Positions 1 to 9,615 of a stretch of 64,000 nt of DNA are shown piece by piece. This stretch comes from Glaciecola sp964446865. Lineage in GTDB: Bacteria; Pseudomonadota; Gammaproteobacteria; Enterobacterales; Alteromonadaceae. The stretch spans positions 124,001-188,000 of the forward strand of contig CAYURD010000001.1 of assembly GCA_964446865.1 (NCBI GenBank), in the 5' to 3' direction. Each line of letters begins with the position of its first letter. The stretch's first letter is position 1. The translations under genes were made by a program, and so were the position numbers. The notes below the pieces were generated by a model. It had not been told where the DNA came from. It searched no databases and saw only the letters and a list, made by a program, of their open reading frames with translations.

Positions 1-962
1 GCAATATCGCCCATCATAATATGATAATACGGATTTTTAAGACGCTGTTTGTGAAGCTGAGCTAGCTTTGCATCAGCTTTATTAAACTCGCCCTTGCGCT
101 TGTGAATTACTGCAATATTTTGATAAATAGTTGGGTAATCTGGCTTAATCTCTAGCGCATATTCATAATACTTCATTGCCTGTTTATACATCTTATTTTG
201 TGACATTAAGACACCAAGATTCAACCAAGCGCTTTCATTTGTAGGGTCGACTTCGATAGCGGCTTTTAAATAGGCATAAGCGCCACTTTCATTATCTTCA
301 ATTAAAAAATCGGCGGCCTTGTTAGTATAAAAATATGACACCATCTGCATTTTATTGAGAATGCGCACATCAAATTGTCTTAATCCTCGCTGAGGGTCAA
401 AATCAACAATAATTGGAGCGCGGCTCAACATGCTTCGTTTGTGATGAAATGGTGTTACCCGTAAATTAACATGTTTGTTTATCAGCGTGTTGCCATCTTC
501 TATTGACCAAAACTCTGGAATAAGCACATCTTGAAACTCGGCATCCATGTCTAATTCTTGCGTCATCGCGTAAGTTAAAATAGTCAAAGACAAACAATTT
601 GCTGATGCGCTATCAAAGGTCTCATTCGCAATAGTGTTGGCTCGCAGATTGTAGTTTACGGATAGTTGATTTTTATTAAAAACAGCTTTAACTAAAGCGT
701 TTAATTTTCCTTTTTCAGTCGCCGCATTAGCGGTCACTTCATGCACAAAACGGACGGCTTGGGCATCTAGCGCAAAAATTTCTTGAGGCGTTTCGATGTG
801 ATACTCAAGATGGTTTGGAAAAAGACTATCATTAAGAGCAGGAATTTGTGCATGTTGCGCAGTATCATGTTTATTAGACGTGCTGTTGCAAGCGAACAAC
901 AATCCAGTTAATACAACTAACGAAAAGATTTTGATGGATTCGTATTTTATAGTATTCAGCAC
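1..962 (-). CDS. TPR lipoprotein with transglutaminase-like region (3' end outside window)
   Basis: Reading the minus strand from 962 gives an open frame that runs off the left edge, so the C-terminus is missing. The start is a GTG with an AGAGGT-type ribosome site 7 nt upstream. The N-terminus is a lipoprotein signal ending in a lipobox (LLFAC, Cys about residue 25), so the protein is probably membrane anchored. A region around residues 80-170 contains Asn-Cys-Leu-Ser-Leu and a later His-Val-Asn-Leu, resembling the Cys/His arrangement of transglutaminase-like domains. It is followed by at least two TPR units (for example AYLKAAIEVDPTNESAWLNLGVL). The likely role is protein-protein scaffolding or a peptidase-like activity in the envelope. 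The function is unknown. Translation was done by hand from the reverse complement. Confidence 0.8.
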   Translation of the reverse strand, partial: MLNTIKYESIKIFSLVVLTGLLFACNSTSNKHDTAQHAQIPALNDSLFPNHLEYHIETPQEIFALDAQAVRFVHEVTANAATEKGKLNALVKAVFNKNQLSVNYNLRANTIANETFDSASANCLSLTILTYAMTQELDMDAEFQDVLIPEFWSIEDGNTLINKHVNLRVTPFHHKRSMLSRAPIIVDFDPQRGLRQFDVRILNKMQMVSYFYTNKAADFLIEDNESGAYAYLKAAIEVDPTNESAWLNLGVLMSQNKMYKQAMKYYEYALEIKPDYPTIYQNIAVIHKRKGEFNKADAKLAQLHKQRLKNPYYHIMMGDI

Positions 963-1162
963 AGACTTTACCTCTTACTCTCGACTGTGTTTTGTTCATT
1001 TAATCTGACATCAATCACAAGATGCAGAATCAAATGATGGCAATCATTCGTCGCCAACACTTACCAAAGAGTAAACTAAACTAGGTGATTTCTCAAACTA
1101 TCATAGAATTTGGACTCGCAGCTGTTGTTTTTGCTCACCTTGTAAATAGTCACGACAAGGCT

Positions 1163-1852
1163 CTAATCTACACCAAGCGTATATGTCCTAATAGCGCGAG
1201 TATGTTTTAGATCATTGATGCTGCATTGACCGCTATTATCAAACTTATGTAATTGAGCAAATAAAAGGGTCAATGTCGCTAATGCGTCATCTAAGGCATT
1301 GTGCTCTGGCGCTGAGGGTAAATCATAATAGCTTCTAGCATTGCCTAAGGTCACCTCCCCGCTTGGTACAAACCCGTTGGTCTTTTCCATCACATAAACT
1401 TGCATGAGCATAGTATCGATGGTGCTTATCGTAACCGGCGGCAGTGCTAACAAATGCCATAGTTTACTGAGTACACGTGCATCAAGTGCCGAGTTGTGAA
1501 ATACCCAGACATGAGAACTCACAAAAAGCTGAAGTTTATTAATTTGTTCTTTTATATGTTGACCTTGTGCAATATCTTTTGCTAATAAACCATGAATGAC
1601 CGGACTTTGATTTAAGTCGCCTGAAGCTCTGACGACTTCGTAATGTGCACTCGATAAGTCAACATCAAACATGTTGCCCGCAACCCACCCAATAGAGGTC
1701 ACTTTTGCTTGCTTAACGTCAAGACTGGTCAACTCTAAATCAATGGATAAAAGCGGTAATTCTGTATAAGAGCAATATCTAAATGAGTCAGGTATGTTTT
1801 GCCGACCAAGCGCAAACTTGGCAAAGGCATGTGCAATAAAATCAATCACCAT
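1163..1852 (-). CDS. DnaQ-like DEDDh 3'-5' exonuclease
   Basis: This 229-residue protein has the RNase T/DnaQ fold signature. Motif I is Asp-Leu-Glu in SIDLELTSLD (about residue 37), motif II is around HNSALDARVL, and motif III is His-Asn-Ala-Leu-Asp-Asp (about residue 185), the His-x4-Asp pattern of the DEDDh class. It should be a two-metal exonuclease, like the epsilon proofreading subunit but standing alone. Its ATG overlaps the TGA of the upstream DUF294 gene by one base (TGATG), so the two are translationally coupled. The pair sits beside acetate-uptake genes. The physiological substrate (DNA, RNA or a small oligonucleotide) cannot be told from sequence. Confidence 0.88.
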   Translation of the reverse strand: MVIDFIAHAFAKFALGRQNIPDSFRYCSYTELPLLSIDLELTSLDVKQAKVTSIGWVAGNMFDVDLSSAHYEVVRASGDLNQSPVIHGLLAKDIAQGQHIKEQINKLQLFVSSHVWVFHNSALDARVLSKLWHLLALPPVTISTIDTMLMQVYVMEKTNGFVPSGEVTLGNARSYYDLPSAPEHNALDDALATLTLLFAQLHKFDNSGQCSINDLKHTRAIRTYTLGVD

Positions 1853-3759
1853 CAGCCGATACCGCCCGAAAATTTAAGCACAGCCCCTTGTTGAGCTCGA
1901 TGAATAGCTTGAAATGCAGCCTTAAGCTGGTGTTTTTCAATAGATGATAAATCAGATACCCTAACAAAATTATCATCAACATGGTTGGTCAATTGGTGGC
2001 GCCAGCGCAATCTGTTCATAAACAGCCAAATATCCCTTAAATTGCTTCTGTCTTTAGTCGATAGTCCTGAGTCGGCGGGTAAGTTATTTAAGCGGGCAAC
2101 TGTGCCAGGAACATTGACACCAGTCGATAAGGCATACAAGCGTACTAGATTGTTTATGATAGCAACGGCTGACTTTTTAAGATCAATCGAATCTTTATAT
2201 TGGCTTCCTTTAACATAAACAAACTTCTGGAACATCGATAATGGTACGCTATTTTCATTTGCGCTGCGTGCTAGCGCGGCTAAAAACATAGACTGCTTAA
2301 ATTGAGTTTTGCGATAGTCCTGTAATTCAACAAACAGCGAGCGTTCACCCGCCACAGCTCTCGAGTCCAAATAAATATTAAAATCAAGGATGGCTTGAGC
2401 CGTTGGTGATTTTATCCATTTAGCTGATTCTTTTTTAGCGGCTTCAAGCGAGATGCGCAGCTTTGGATTGCTCGCCATAATATTACCATCACACAGCTTT
2501 ATCCCGCATTTACCCAGCCCTTGACATACAAATTCAGCCATTTTCGCAAAGTAATCACTCTGCTCTTCGTTGGGTTCTTGTGCTAACAATAAGGCATTAT
2601 CTTGATCAGACCCCATGGTTTGATCTTCACGGGCTTGTGAGCCATAAACCAACCATGTGTATGGCATCGACGCTTCTCCGTTAGTCTCTTGAAAGAAACT
2701 AATGAGCTTTCGCGTCATAATATCGGTGGCTTGCGCCAGTACCTTGCCTGCAATATCAAAGTCACCTGCGCGCTTAGCTGTTGTCGAAATATAATGCGGA
2801 ATTTGTTTTGCATGCATAACAAGCTGGTCAAGATCAGTCGCCTGTGACAAATCGCTAATAACAAATAAAACATTTGCTCGTTGCTGCCGTGAAATATCAG
2901 TGTTACTCACCATACCAAAGGGCAAGCCAGTTCGGGCATCCATAATCGGTAAATGATGTATGCCCCTTTCGTTCATCACACTAATCGCGTCAAACACTGT
3001 TTTGTTTTTGGTTAAAAAATATGGGCTTTTAGTCATTATCTGATTGACTGGCGCACTGGGCGCTAAGCCAACCGCCAATACTCTGTTACGCAAATCACGG
3101 TCGGTAACAATCCCTACAAGCGCCTGCTCGTCCATTACCAGCACTGATGACACTTTTGCCTGAGACATTTGTTTAGCGGCACGCTCAATAGGCTCATCTG
3201 GAGACACAATAACAGGTGAATTTTGCACGACCTCAAACAAAGGCTTATAGAGCCACATTGAGTTGGCGTCGCTTACTGCTTGGTTTTGCAAGGCGCCAAT
3301 GTTCATCGAAACAAAAAATTGCTTAAAGGCCTCAACATCTAAACTAAGTTTGAAAAAAGCTTCACTAATGCAAAGCACAATGCCCGGACTATCAACGCTG
3401 ACTTGCAAGCCATATTCGATTTCATCTAACAAAGAAGGGAAACCAAAATAGTCGCCTTCGCTAAGATGTTTTATGGCATCTGACGAATCTTTGACGGCAA
3501 ATTGACCACTTTGGATTAGGTATAAACAATTACTATGTTTGGCAAGTAGTGCTTCTTTGTTTTCTTGCGCAAGATAAATGAGGTGACTATTTTGGGCTAT
3601 CTCATTTAGGGTCGAGGCGTCTAACTGGTCGAAAGGGCTTTCTTGACTTAGAAAATCGTAAATTTGCTGTATTGTGCGCTGCTGCGTGTTGCGCTGCTGC
3701 GTTGCACGGGCCGAATGCTTAGCACTGTCTTGTTTGTTATTGCTATGTATGCCTGTCAT
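1852..3759 (-). CDS. cNMP-binding/CBS-pair/DUF294 putative nucleotidyltransferase
   Basis: Start chosen at 3759, an ATG with GAGGG 8 nt upstream. A TTG 15 nt earlier opens the longest frame but has no ribosome site. The 635-residue product has a cyclic-nucleotide-binding-like fold (about 30-150), a pair of CBS domains (about 165-285), then a DUF294 nucleotidyltransferase domain with Gly-Ser-Gln-Ala-Arg and a Gly-Ser-Asp-Gln-Asp motif (about 370-395), as in GlnD/GlnE-type enzymes, and a DUF294 C-terminal helical domain. It looks like a soluble protein that senses adenylates or cyclic nucleotides and may nucleotidylate a partner. No substrate is established. It is coupled to the exonuclease gene and lies downstream of the symporter operon, separated from it by a terminator. 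Confidence 0.85.
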   Translation of the reverse strand: MTGIHSNNKQDSAKHSARATQQRNTQQRTIQQIYDFLSQESPFDQLDASTLNEIAQNSHLIYLAQENKEALLAKHSNCLYLIQSGQFAVKDSSDAIKHLSEGDYFGFPSLLDEIEYGLQVSVDSPGIVLCISEAFFKLSLDVEAFKQFFVSMNIGALQNQAVSDANSMWLYKPLFEVVQNSPVIVSPDEPIERAAKQMSQAKVSSVLVMDEQALVGIVTDRDLRNRVLAVGLAPSAPVNQIMTKSPYFLTKNKTVFDAISVMNERGIHHLPIMDARTGLPFGMVSNTDISRQQRANVLFVISDLSQATDLDQLVMHAKQIPHYISTTAKRAGDFDIAGKVLAQATDIMTRKLISFFQETNGEASMPYTWLVYGSQAREDQTMGSDQDNALLLAQEPNEEQSDYFAKMAEFVCQGLGKCGIKLCDGNIMASNPKLRISLEAAKKESAKWIKSPTAQAILDFNIYLDSRAVAGERSLFVELQDYRKTQFKQSMFLAALARSANENSVPLSMFQKFVYVKGSQYKDSIDLKKSAVAIINNLVRLYALSTGVNVPGTVARLNNLPADSGLSTKDRSNLRDIWLFMNRLRWRHQLTNHVDDNFVRVSDLSSIEKHQLKAAFQAIHRAQQGAVLKFSGGIG

Positions 3760-3774
3760 GTCATATACCCTCAA

Positions 3775-3802
3775 TCAAAAAAGCCCAGCTATCGCTGGGC
3801 TT
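3775..3802 (-). terminator. Rho-independent terminator after the symporter gene
   Basis: A perfect 9-bp stem AAGCCCAGC / GCTGGGCTT with a 4-nt loop is followed on the minus strand by a run of six T. It lies just past the stop of the symporter gene (3835) and before the DUF294 start (3759). It should end symporter transcripts and give the DUF294-exonuclease pair separate or reduced expression. Confidence 0.85.
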
Positions 3803-3834
3803 TATATTATTTGCTCACTAACACAATGTGCGTA

Positions 3835-5541
3835 TTAGTGTGCAGATGCTTCGCCCGCCCCTTTAGGGAAACGAATACTTTCTACTAAGTCTTGTATTTC
3901 TTTAGGTGCTTCGTCAGTCATCTTAAAGACAACAAAAGCAACCAAGAAGTTTACACACATACCGATGGTACCAATACCTTCGGGCGATATGCCTAAGAAC
4001 CAGTTGTCAGGCGTGTTAAGCTCAGGGCTCACAAACTTGAAGTATATGATATACGCCATGGTAAATGTAATGCCCGTGATCATGCCAGAGATTGCACCTT
4101 TATTGTTCATACGCTTGGAGAATATGCCCATGATTATCACAGGGAAGAAACTCGAAGCAGCTAGACCAAAAGCAAAAGCAACGACCGCGGCAACAAACCC
4201 TGGCGGATTCACCCCAAAGTAACCGGCAATACCTATCGCAACTGCAGCCGCAATTCGTGCACTTAACAGTTCCCTTTTGTCACTAATATTTGGCGCAAAG
4301 GTCTTTTTCAACAAGTCATGTGAGACGGATGTTGAAATAACTAATAACAGCCCCGCCGATGTCGAAAGCGCTGCCGCTACACCGCCTGCTGCGACTAAGG
4401 CGATAACCCATGCTGGTAGACCTGCAATTTCTGGATTAGCAAGTACCATGATGTCACGGTCAATTTTCATCTCGTTACGCTCATCACCCGAATAGAACAT
4501 TTTGCCATCACCGTTTTTATCAGTGTGCGTGATAAGACCTGTTTCCTCCCAGTTCTTAATCCAGCTAGGAGCTTTAGCATATTCAGTACCTGTTTGCTCA
4601 ACACCATTGATAGTCTCAATCATATTGACTCGAGCAAATGACGCTAGCGCAGGCGCTGTTGTATAAAGTAAAGCGATAAACGCTAATGCCCAACCTGCAG
4701 ACTTACGTGCATCAGATACTTTAGGCACAGTGAAGAAGCGAACAATAACGTGAGGTAATCCTGCTGTACCCACCATTAAGGCAAAGGTAATACAAAATAC
4801 GTCGATCATACTCTTGGAGCCTTCGGTATATTCGTTAAACCCTAAGGAAGTCGACAGACCATCAAGCTTATCAAGCAAATAAACACCGCTGCCATCAGCA
4901 AGCGTTGCACCAAAGCCAGTCATCGGTAATATATGACCTGTGACCATCATTGAGATGAAAACAGCCGGGACAAGATAAGCAAAAATCAATACACAAAATT
5001 GAGCGACCTGTGTATAGGTAATGCCTTTCATTCCACCTAAAACGGTGTAAAAGAATACGATGCCCATGCCAATAATAACGCCGGTAGTAATGTCTACTTC
5101 TAAGAAGCGAGAGAACACTACGCCTACACCGCGCATTTGACCAATAACGTAAGTAAAACATACGATAATCGCACACACTACCGCAACCGTTCTTGCTGTT
5201 TGACTATAATAGCGGTCACCAATAAAGTCTGGCACGGTAAACTTACCAAATTTACGTAAGTAAGGCGCTAAACAAAGTGCAAGTAGTACATAACCGCCTG
5301 TCCAACCCATTAGGTAAACAGCGCCGTCATATCCCATAAACGAAATTAAACCCGCCATGGATATAAATGAAGCAGCCGACATCCAGTCTGCAGCCGTTGC
5401 CATGCCATTAAGAACAGGTGGAACGCCACCACCAGCAACGTAAAAGTCGTTAGTCGAACCAGCACGGGCCCAAATAGCGATGCCGATGTAGAGCAAAAAT
5501 GATGCACCTACAATGAGAAATGTTAATATTTGAACGCTCAT
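3835..5541 (-). CDS. Sodium:solute symporter, VC_2705 subfamily (acetate permease-like)
   Basis: This 568-residue polytopic inner-membrane protein of the SSS/SLC5 family has about 13 hydrophobic segments. The N-terminus reads as the first transmembrane helix followed by FYVAGGGVPPVLNGMATAAD, the conserved substrate/sodium region of ActP-type permeases. A hydrophilic insert between helices (about 320-375, rich in charged residues) is typical of this subfamily. It should couple sodium entry to uptake of a small carboxylate, most likely acetate given that acs and the CrbS/CrbR regulators follow. The ATG has GGAG upstream. It is preceded by 3 bp by the small-subunit gene, so the two form an operon. 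Confidence 0.9.
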   Translation of the reverse strand: MSVQILTFLIVGASFLLYIGIAIWARAGSTNDFYVAGGGVPPVLNGMATAADWMSAASFISMAGLISFMGYDGAVYLMGWTGGYVLLALCLAPYLRKFGKFTVPDFIGDRYYSQTARTVAVVCAIIVCFTYVIGQMRGVGVVFSRFLEVDITTGVIIGMGIVFFYTVLGGMKGITYTQVAQFCVLIFAYLVPAVFISMMVTGHILPMTGFGATLADGSGVYLLDKLDGLSTSLGFNEYTEGSKSMIDVFCITFALMVGTAGLPHVIVRFFTVPKVSDARKSAGWALAFIALLYTTAPALASFARVNMIETINGVEQTGTEYAKAPSWIKNWEETGLITHTDKNGDGKMFYSGDERNEMKIDRDIMVLANPEIAGLPAWVIALVAAGGVAAALSTSAGLLLVISTSVSHDLLKKTFAPNISDKRELLSARIAAAVAIGIAGYFGVNPPGFVAAVVAFAFGLAASSFFPVIIMGIFSKRMNNKGAISGMITGITFTMAYIIYFKFVSPELNTPDNWFLGISPEGIGTIGMCVNFLVAFVVFKMTDEAPKEIQDLVESIRFPKGAGEASAH

Positions 5542-5544
5542 GAT

Positions 5545-5811
5545 TTACTCCTCGTCTACGCCGTATTTTTTATCAAGTGCATTCATTTTTGCCATGTAGA
5601 CAAAGATTAATGCGACAAACACGTAAATTGCACCTTGCTGCGCAAACCAGAAACCAAGTTTAAAACCAAAGAACTGAATTGCATTCAATTGGTCAACAAA
5701 CAAGATACCAGCGCCAAACGACACTGCAAACCACACCGCTAAAAGTTTAAATAGGATAGAGAGATTCTCTTTCCAGTAAGCTTTTTGGTCACCTTCATTT
5801 TTAAAAGACAT
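5545..5811 (-). CDS. DUF4212 symporter small subunit
   Basis: An 88-residue protein with two hydrophobic helices (about 22-42 and 55-78), of the family annotated as the small subunit of sodium:solute symporters (DUF4212). It is first in a two-gene operon, 3 bp before the large subunit. The start ATG has AGAGGA upstream. It is inferred to assemble with or stabilise the large transporter in the inner membrane. The last residues are charged and presumably cytoplasmic. Confidence 0.9.
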   Translation of the reverse strand: MSFKNEGDQKAYWKENLSILFKLLAVWFAVSFGAGILFVDQLNAIQFFGFKLGFWFAQQGAIYVFVALIFVYMAKMNALDKKYGVDEE

Positions 5812-6053
5812 CGTTAAATCCTCTGAGTTTTGTATTTTTGTAAAGCTATTTGCAAGACAGGCTTTTGTACCATGGAGTCAAAATCGTTTGCATGTTAATG
5901 TTTACATTCACTTTTTACATTTTTGCAACGCAACCTGACGCTAAAGTAGCCGTTTTAGTTACTCGCTACACCCTTCTTAATCTGTAGTAATAATTAACCG
6001 CAGAGCCTATCTTTTAGGGGATAAGCTAACGATAGACATTACTGAGCAAAGGT

Positions 6054-6069
6054 AAAATGCTACCTTGGT
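6054..6069. promoter_or_regulatory. Candidate CrbR operator between symporter operon and crbS
   Basis: The 327-bp divergent intergenic region 5812-6138 contains AAAATGCTAC-C-TTGGT at 6054-6069. The same string, with one substitution (T for C), occurs upstream of acs at 12455-12470, where it is part of a perfect dyad. Sharing a 16-bp string between two promoters of one regulon is the evidence. Assignment to CrbR is inference. It lies 70 nt upstream of the crbS start and about 240 nt upstream of the symporter operon. Confidence 0.4.
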
Positions 6070-6138
6070 CTTACAATCTTGGTATTAGGGAGCTTTGTGA
6101 TAGAGTGATACTTGTTAATTATTTGTATAGGAATTTAC

Positions 6139-9100
6139 ATGTCTATTGGTTGGTTGGCCTTGGCTATAGGCTATTTGATGTTTTTATTTTGGATTGCCCG
6201 ATGGGGAGATACCAACTCTCAAACGGCCCGCTGGTTAACATCTCATCCTTTAGTCTATAGCCTAGCATTAGGGATCTATTGTACGGCCTGGACATTTTTT
6301 GGCGCGGTAGGACAATCGAGCACTCAACAGTGGATGTATTTGCCTATTTTTCTTGGGCCTGTCGTGGTTTACGTGTTTTTCTATCGCTTTATTTACAAAT
6401 TAACGCACGTTGGTAAAAAACAACATATTAGTACCATCGCAGACTTTATAAGTGCTCGATATGGTAAGCGCCAGTTAGTTGCGCTCTTGGTCACCATCAT
6501 TGCCCTACTTGCCACCATTCCTTATATCGCGCTCCAATTAAAAGCGGTTGGCTCTATTTTTCAGCTCATGACCAATCAAGGAAATACGGCACTTATTGTC
6601 ATTATAGCCACGGCATTTATTGCGGTATTTTCGATGTTTTTTGGCACACGAAATACTGACGTCACACAATACAGACGTGGGCTCATGCTAGCTGTATCAT
6701 TTGAATCTAGCATTAAACTCGTCGCACTCATACTTGTTGCTATTGTCGGGTATTCATACTGGGAAACTTCAGAAGTGACGCCATTAATACAAGAATACTC
6801 GAGCAAAGAAGCCATTAGTGACCTATTTTCGTTCGATTTTTGGGCGCAAACACTGATGGCCGCCGCAGCGGTGATCTGTTTGCCAAGGCAGTTTCATGTG
6901 GCAGTCATTGACAACTTAAAAATAAAGCACTTAAAAACTGCAAGGTGGTTTTTTCCTGGTTACCTGATCTTAATAGCCCTTACCATACCGGTAATAACAA
7001 TCGCGGGTGAAATAATATTTGCGGGCGAATCCATGAACGCCGACAACTATGTACTTGGCATCGCGTTGGTGTCTGAATCACTCATTTTGCAAGTCATCGT
7101 TTTTTTAGGCGGTATATCGGCAGCTACGGCAATGATTATCATAGCCACTTTGACGCTTAGTACGATGATCACAAACGATGTTGTATTACCTAAGCTGATG
7201 GATAGCGAAACATACGATGGCGTCAATCGTGTCAAACGCATAAAAGTGATCAGGCGCGTAGTCATCTTTATCATTTTATTATTGGCCTTGGCTTATCAAC
7301 ATCAAATGGTTAATCAAGCGCCTTTGGCATCGATAGGTTTGTTGGCATTTTCTTTAGTTGTACAATTATTACCCGCTATTGTAGGCGGTCTTTATTGGAA
7401 GAAAGGTCACGCTCACGGCGTATATGCGGGTCTACTAGCTGGCTTTATGGTTTGGCTATTATTTCTCTTTTTACCCATTTTGGGACCTGAGCCACAAAGC
7501 TACTCTCAGATGACCCAAAACCACCTACTAAGCCAAGGGGCAATTTATAGTCTTGTTGCCAACATTATTTTTTATATCGGTTTTTCAGTATTAGCAAGAC
7601 CAAGATTGATTGATCGCATTCAAGCCAAAATGTTTGTCGAGCCCGCAAGCATTACCATCGCACCGCGCGATAATGACATAGTGGAAGTTAGTGTAGATGA
7701 CTTACAAACACTTATTTCAAGATTTACAGGCGAAATGCGCTGTGAACAACTGTTTCAACTCTATGAAAAACAACAAGACACCACTATTTTCAAAAATCAG
7801 AAGTCTGATAAAGCACTGCTAGACTTTTGCGAAAGAGCATTAGGCGGGGTTGTCGGATCATCAAGTGCTAAGGCCTTAATTGATAGTCTGGTGAGAGGTA
7901 AAAAGTTAGATATCACTGATGTTGTTAACTTTTTTGACGACACAACTCAAGCCATGCAGTTTAATATGAGTGCGCTGCTAACCTCACTTGAAAACATTGA
8001 CCAAGGTATTTGTGTTATCGATAAAAACCTTGATTTGATGGCATGGAATAAGCGCTATACAGAACTGTTTAATTATCCTAGTGAATTAGTCCATGTAGGT
8101 GCCCCTATCGAACGGTTGATTAGGCACAACGTACTACGAGGTAACTGCGGGCCTGGTGAGCTTGAAAGTCAAGTTGAGAAGCGTATGGAGCATCTCCGCA
8201 ATGGCACGCCCCATAAATTTGTGCGCCAGCGCGACGATGGTCATGTGATTGAAATGGTCGGAAATCCACTTCCGGGCGGCGGCTTTGTTACCAGTTATCA
8301 CGACATTACCGGCTACGTTGAAATACAGCAGGCACTTAAAGAAACGAACGTGGATTTAGCCGCCAGAGTCGAGAAACGAACAGAAGAAGTTCATTCAATA
8401 AACGCAGAGCTACGCTTAGAAATTGAACGCAGAAACGAATTAGAAAAAAGCTTGATCCGAGCAAGACAGGAGGCTGAAGCAGCGAATGAGAGCAAAACTC
8501 GCTTTTTAGCACTGGCCAGTCACGATGTCCTTCAACCCTTAAATGCAGCAAAACTATATCTTACTGCCTTGCAAGAATCAGATTTTGATGTCGACACTAA
8601 AACTATTTTAACGAAACTGAATGATTCGGTCGTTTCTAGTGAAACACTTATTAGCACAATTTTAGATATTTCGCGCTTAGATCAAGGGGAATTAAAGCCA
8701 TATATTGAAACCGTTAATGTCGTTGAAACGGTTACGCCAATCATCAACGAAATGGTCATGAAAGCAAAGGAAAAGGGACTCGATTTTAGATACAAACTCG
8801 TTGACTGTTGGATAAGTGCCGACAAAACCTATTTATATAGAATTATTCAAAACTTAGTCTCTAACGCAGTTAAATATACTAAGCATGGCAAAGTATTGCT
8901 GACAGTAAGAAAGCAATCAGGAAAAGTGTATATTCAGGTGAGAGACACCGGCATTGGCATCCCTCAATTACAGCAAGCCGCTATATTCAGTGATTTTTAT
9001 CGGGTCGAAAATACTGATGAGCAAGGTATAGGCCTTGGTTTAGGCGTGGTTAAGCGTTTAAGTAAGCAGCTTACCTGCCAAATTAGAGTCGATTCAATTG

Positions 9101-9606
9101 AGAATAAAGGCTCATGTTTTAGTTTAGAGTTTGTTGATGTGCCACCGCCCGAGGCACCGAAAATCATCAAAACGCCCGCACAATCTGTATTTAGTATGCT
9201 CAGAATTCTTTGTATAGATGATCAGCAAGAAAATCTTGATGCAATGGAAACAGTGCTAGTAAAATGGGGAATTGAGGTAAGAACCGCTAAGAATTACAAA
9301 GACGGTCTAACAACAGCAAGCGTGTTTGATCCACATATATTACTCGTAGATTATCAGCTTGGCAGAGGCCCTGATGGGCTTGAAATAATTGACATGATTA
9401 GGCAGCAAAGCAATACGATTTTACCAGCCTGCCTAGTGACCGCAAAACGTGGCGACGATTTGTTAAAGCTGTGCAGTGATCAAGGGGTTAACTATCTGTC
9501 TAAACCAATCAAGCCAGCAAAATTAAGAACCCTCATCCAAAGCATGACTAAATTCATCAGAAACGTTGAGGCGGCTCCTAAGGGGAAACCCAAGGGCAAA
9601 GACTGA
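6139..9606 (+). CDS. crbS: CrbS-like sensor kinase: SLC5 transporter domain fused to hybrid histidine kinase
   Basis: Start at ATG 6139 with TAGGA 5-7 nt upstream; a TTG 27 nt earlier lacks one. The 1155-residue protein has an N-terminal SSS/SLC5 domain of about 13 membrane helices (1-500), a STAC linker domain (about 515-610), a PAS domain (about 617-735), a coiled coil, HisKA with phospho-His 795 in ASHDVLQPLNA, HATPase (about 885-1010, VRDTGIGIP) and a C-terminal receiver with phospho-Asp 1071. This is the CrbS architecture. In Vibrio cholerae CrbS, with CrbR, activates acs and acetate uptake. The transporter-like part probably senses, and possibly transports, the substrate. It ends 9 bp before the convergent crbR. 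Confidence 0.9.
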   Translation: MSIGWLALAIGYLMFLFWIARWGDTNSQTARWLTSHPLVYSLALGIYCTAWTFFGAVGQSSTQQWMYLPIFLGPVVVYVFFYRFIYKLTHVGKKQHISTIADFISARYGKRQLVALLVTIIALLATIPYIALQLKAVGSIFQLMTNQGNTALIVIIATAFIAVFSMFFGTRNTDVTQYRRGLMLAVSFESSIKLVALILVAIVGYSYWETSEVTPLIQEYSSKEAISDLFSFDFWAQTLMAAAAVICLPRQFHVAVIDNLKIKHLKTARWFFPGYLILIALTIPVITIAGEIIFAGESMNADNYVLGIALVSESLILQVIVFLGGISAATAMIIIATLTLSTMITNDVVLPKLMDSETYDGVNRVKRIKVIRRVVIFIILLLALAYQHQMVNQAPLASIGLLAFSLVVQLLPAIVGGLYWKKGHAHGVYAGLLAGFMVWLLFLFLPILGPEPQSYSQMTQNHLLSQGAIYSLVANIIFYIGFSVLARPRLIDRIQAKMFVEPASITIAPRDNDIVEVSVDDLQTLISRFTGEMRCEQLFQLYEKQQDTTIFKNQKSDKALLDFCERALGGVVGSSSAKALIDSLVRGKKLDITDVVNFFDDTTQAMQFNMSALLTSLENIDQGICVIDKNLDLMAWNKRYTELFNYPSELVHVGAPIERLIRHNVLRGNCGPGELESQVEKRMEHLRNGTPHKFVRQRDDGHVIEMVGNPLPGGGFVTSYHDITGYVEIQQALKETNVDLAARVEKRTEEVHSINAELRLEIERRNELEKSLIRARQEAEAANESKTRFLALASHDVLQPLNAAKLYLTALQESDFDVDTKTILTKLNDSVVSSETLISTILDISRLDQGELKPYIETVNVVETVTPIINEMVMKAKEKGLDFRYKLVDCWISADKTYLYRIIQNLVSNAVKYTKHGKVLLTVRKQSGKVYIQVRDTGIGIPQLQQAAIFSDFYRVENTDEQGIGLGLGVVKRLSKQLTCQIRVDSIENKGSCFSLEFVDVPPPEAPKIIKTPAQSVFSMLRILCIDDQQENLDAMETVLVKWGIEVRTAKNYKDGLTTASVFDPHILLVDYQLGRGPDGLEIIDMIRQQSNTILPACLVTAKRGDDLLKLCSDQGVNYLSKPIKPAKLRTLIQSMTKFIRNVEAAPKGKPKGKD

Positions 9607-9615
9607 GGTATTCGT

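Noticed and set aside
6108..6130. CRP site before crbS (TGTGA half-site)
   Set aside because: Only the left half matches; the right half TCACA is absent at the required spacing.
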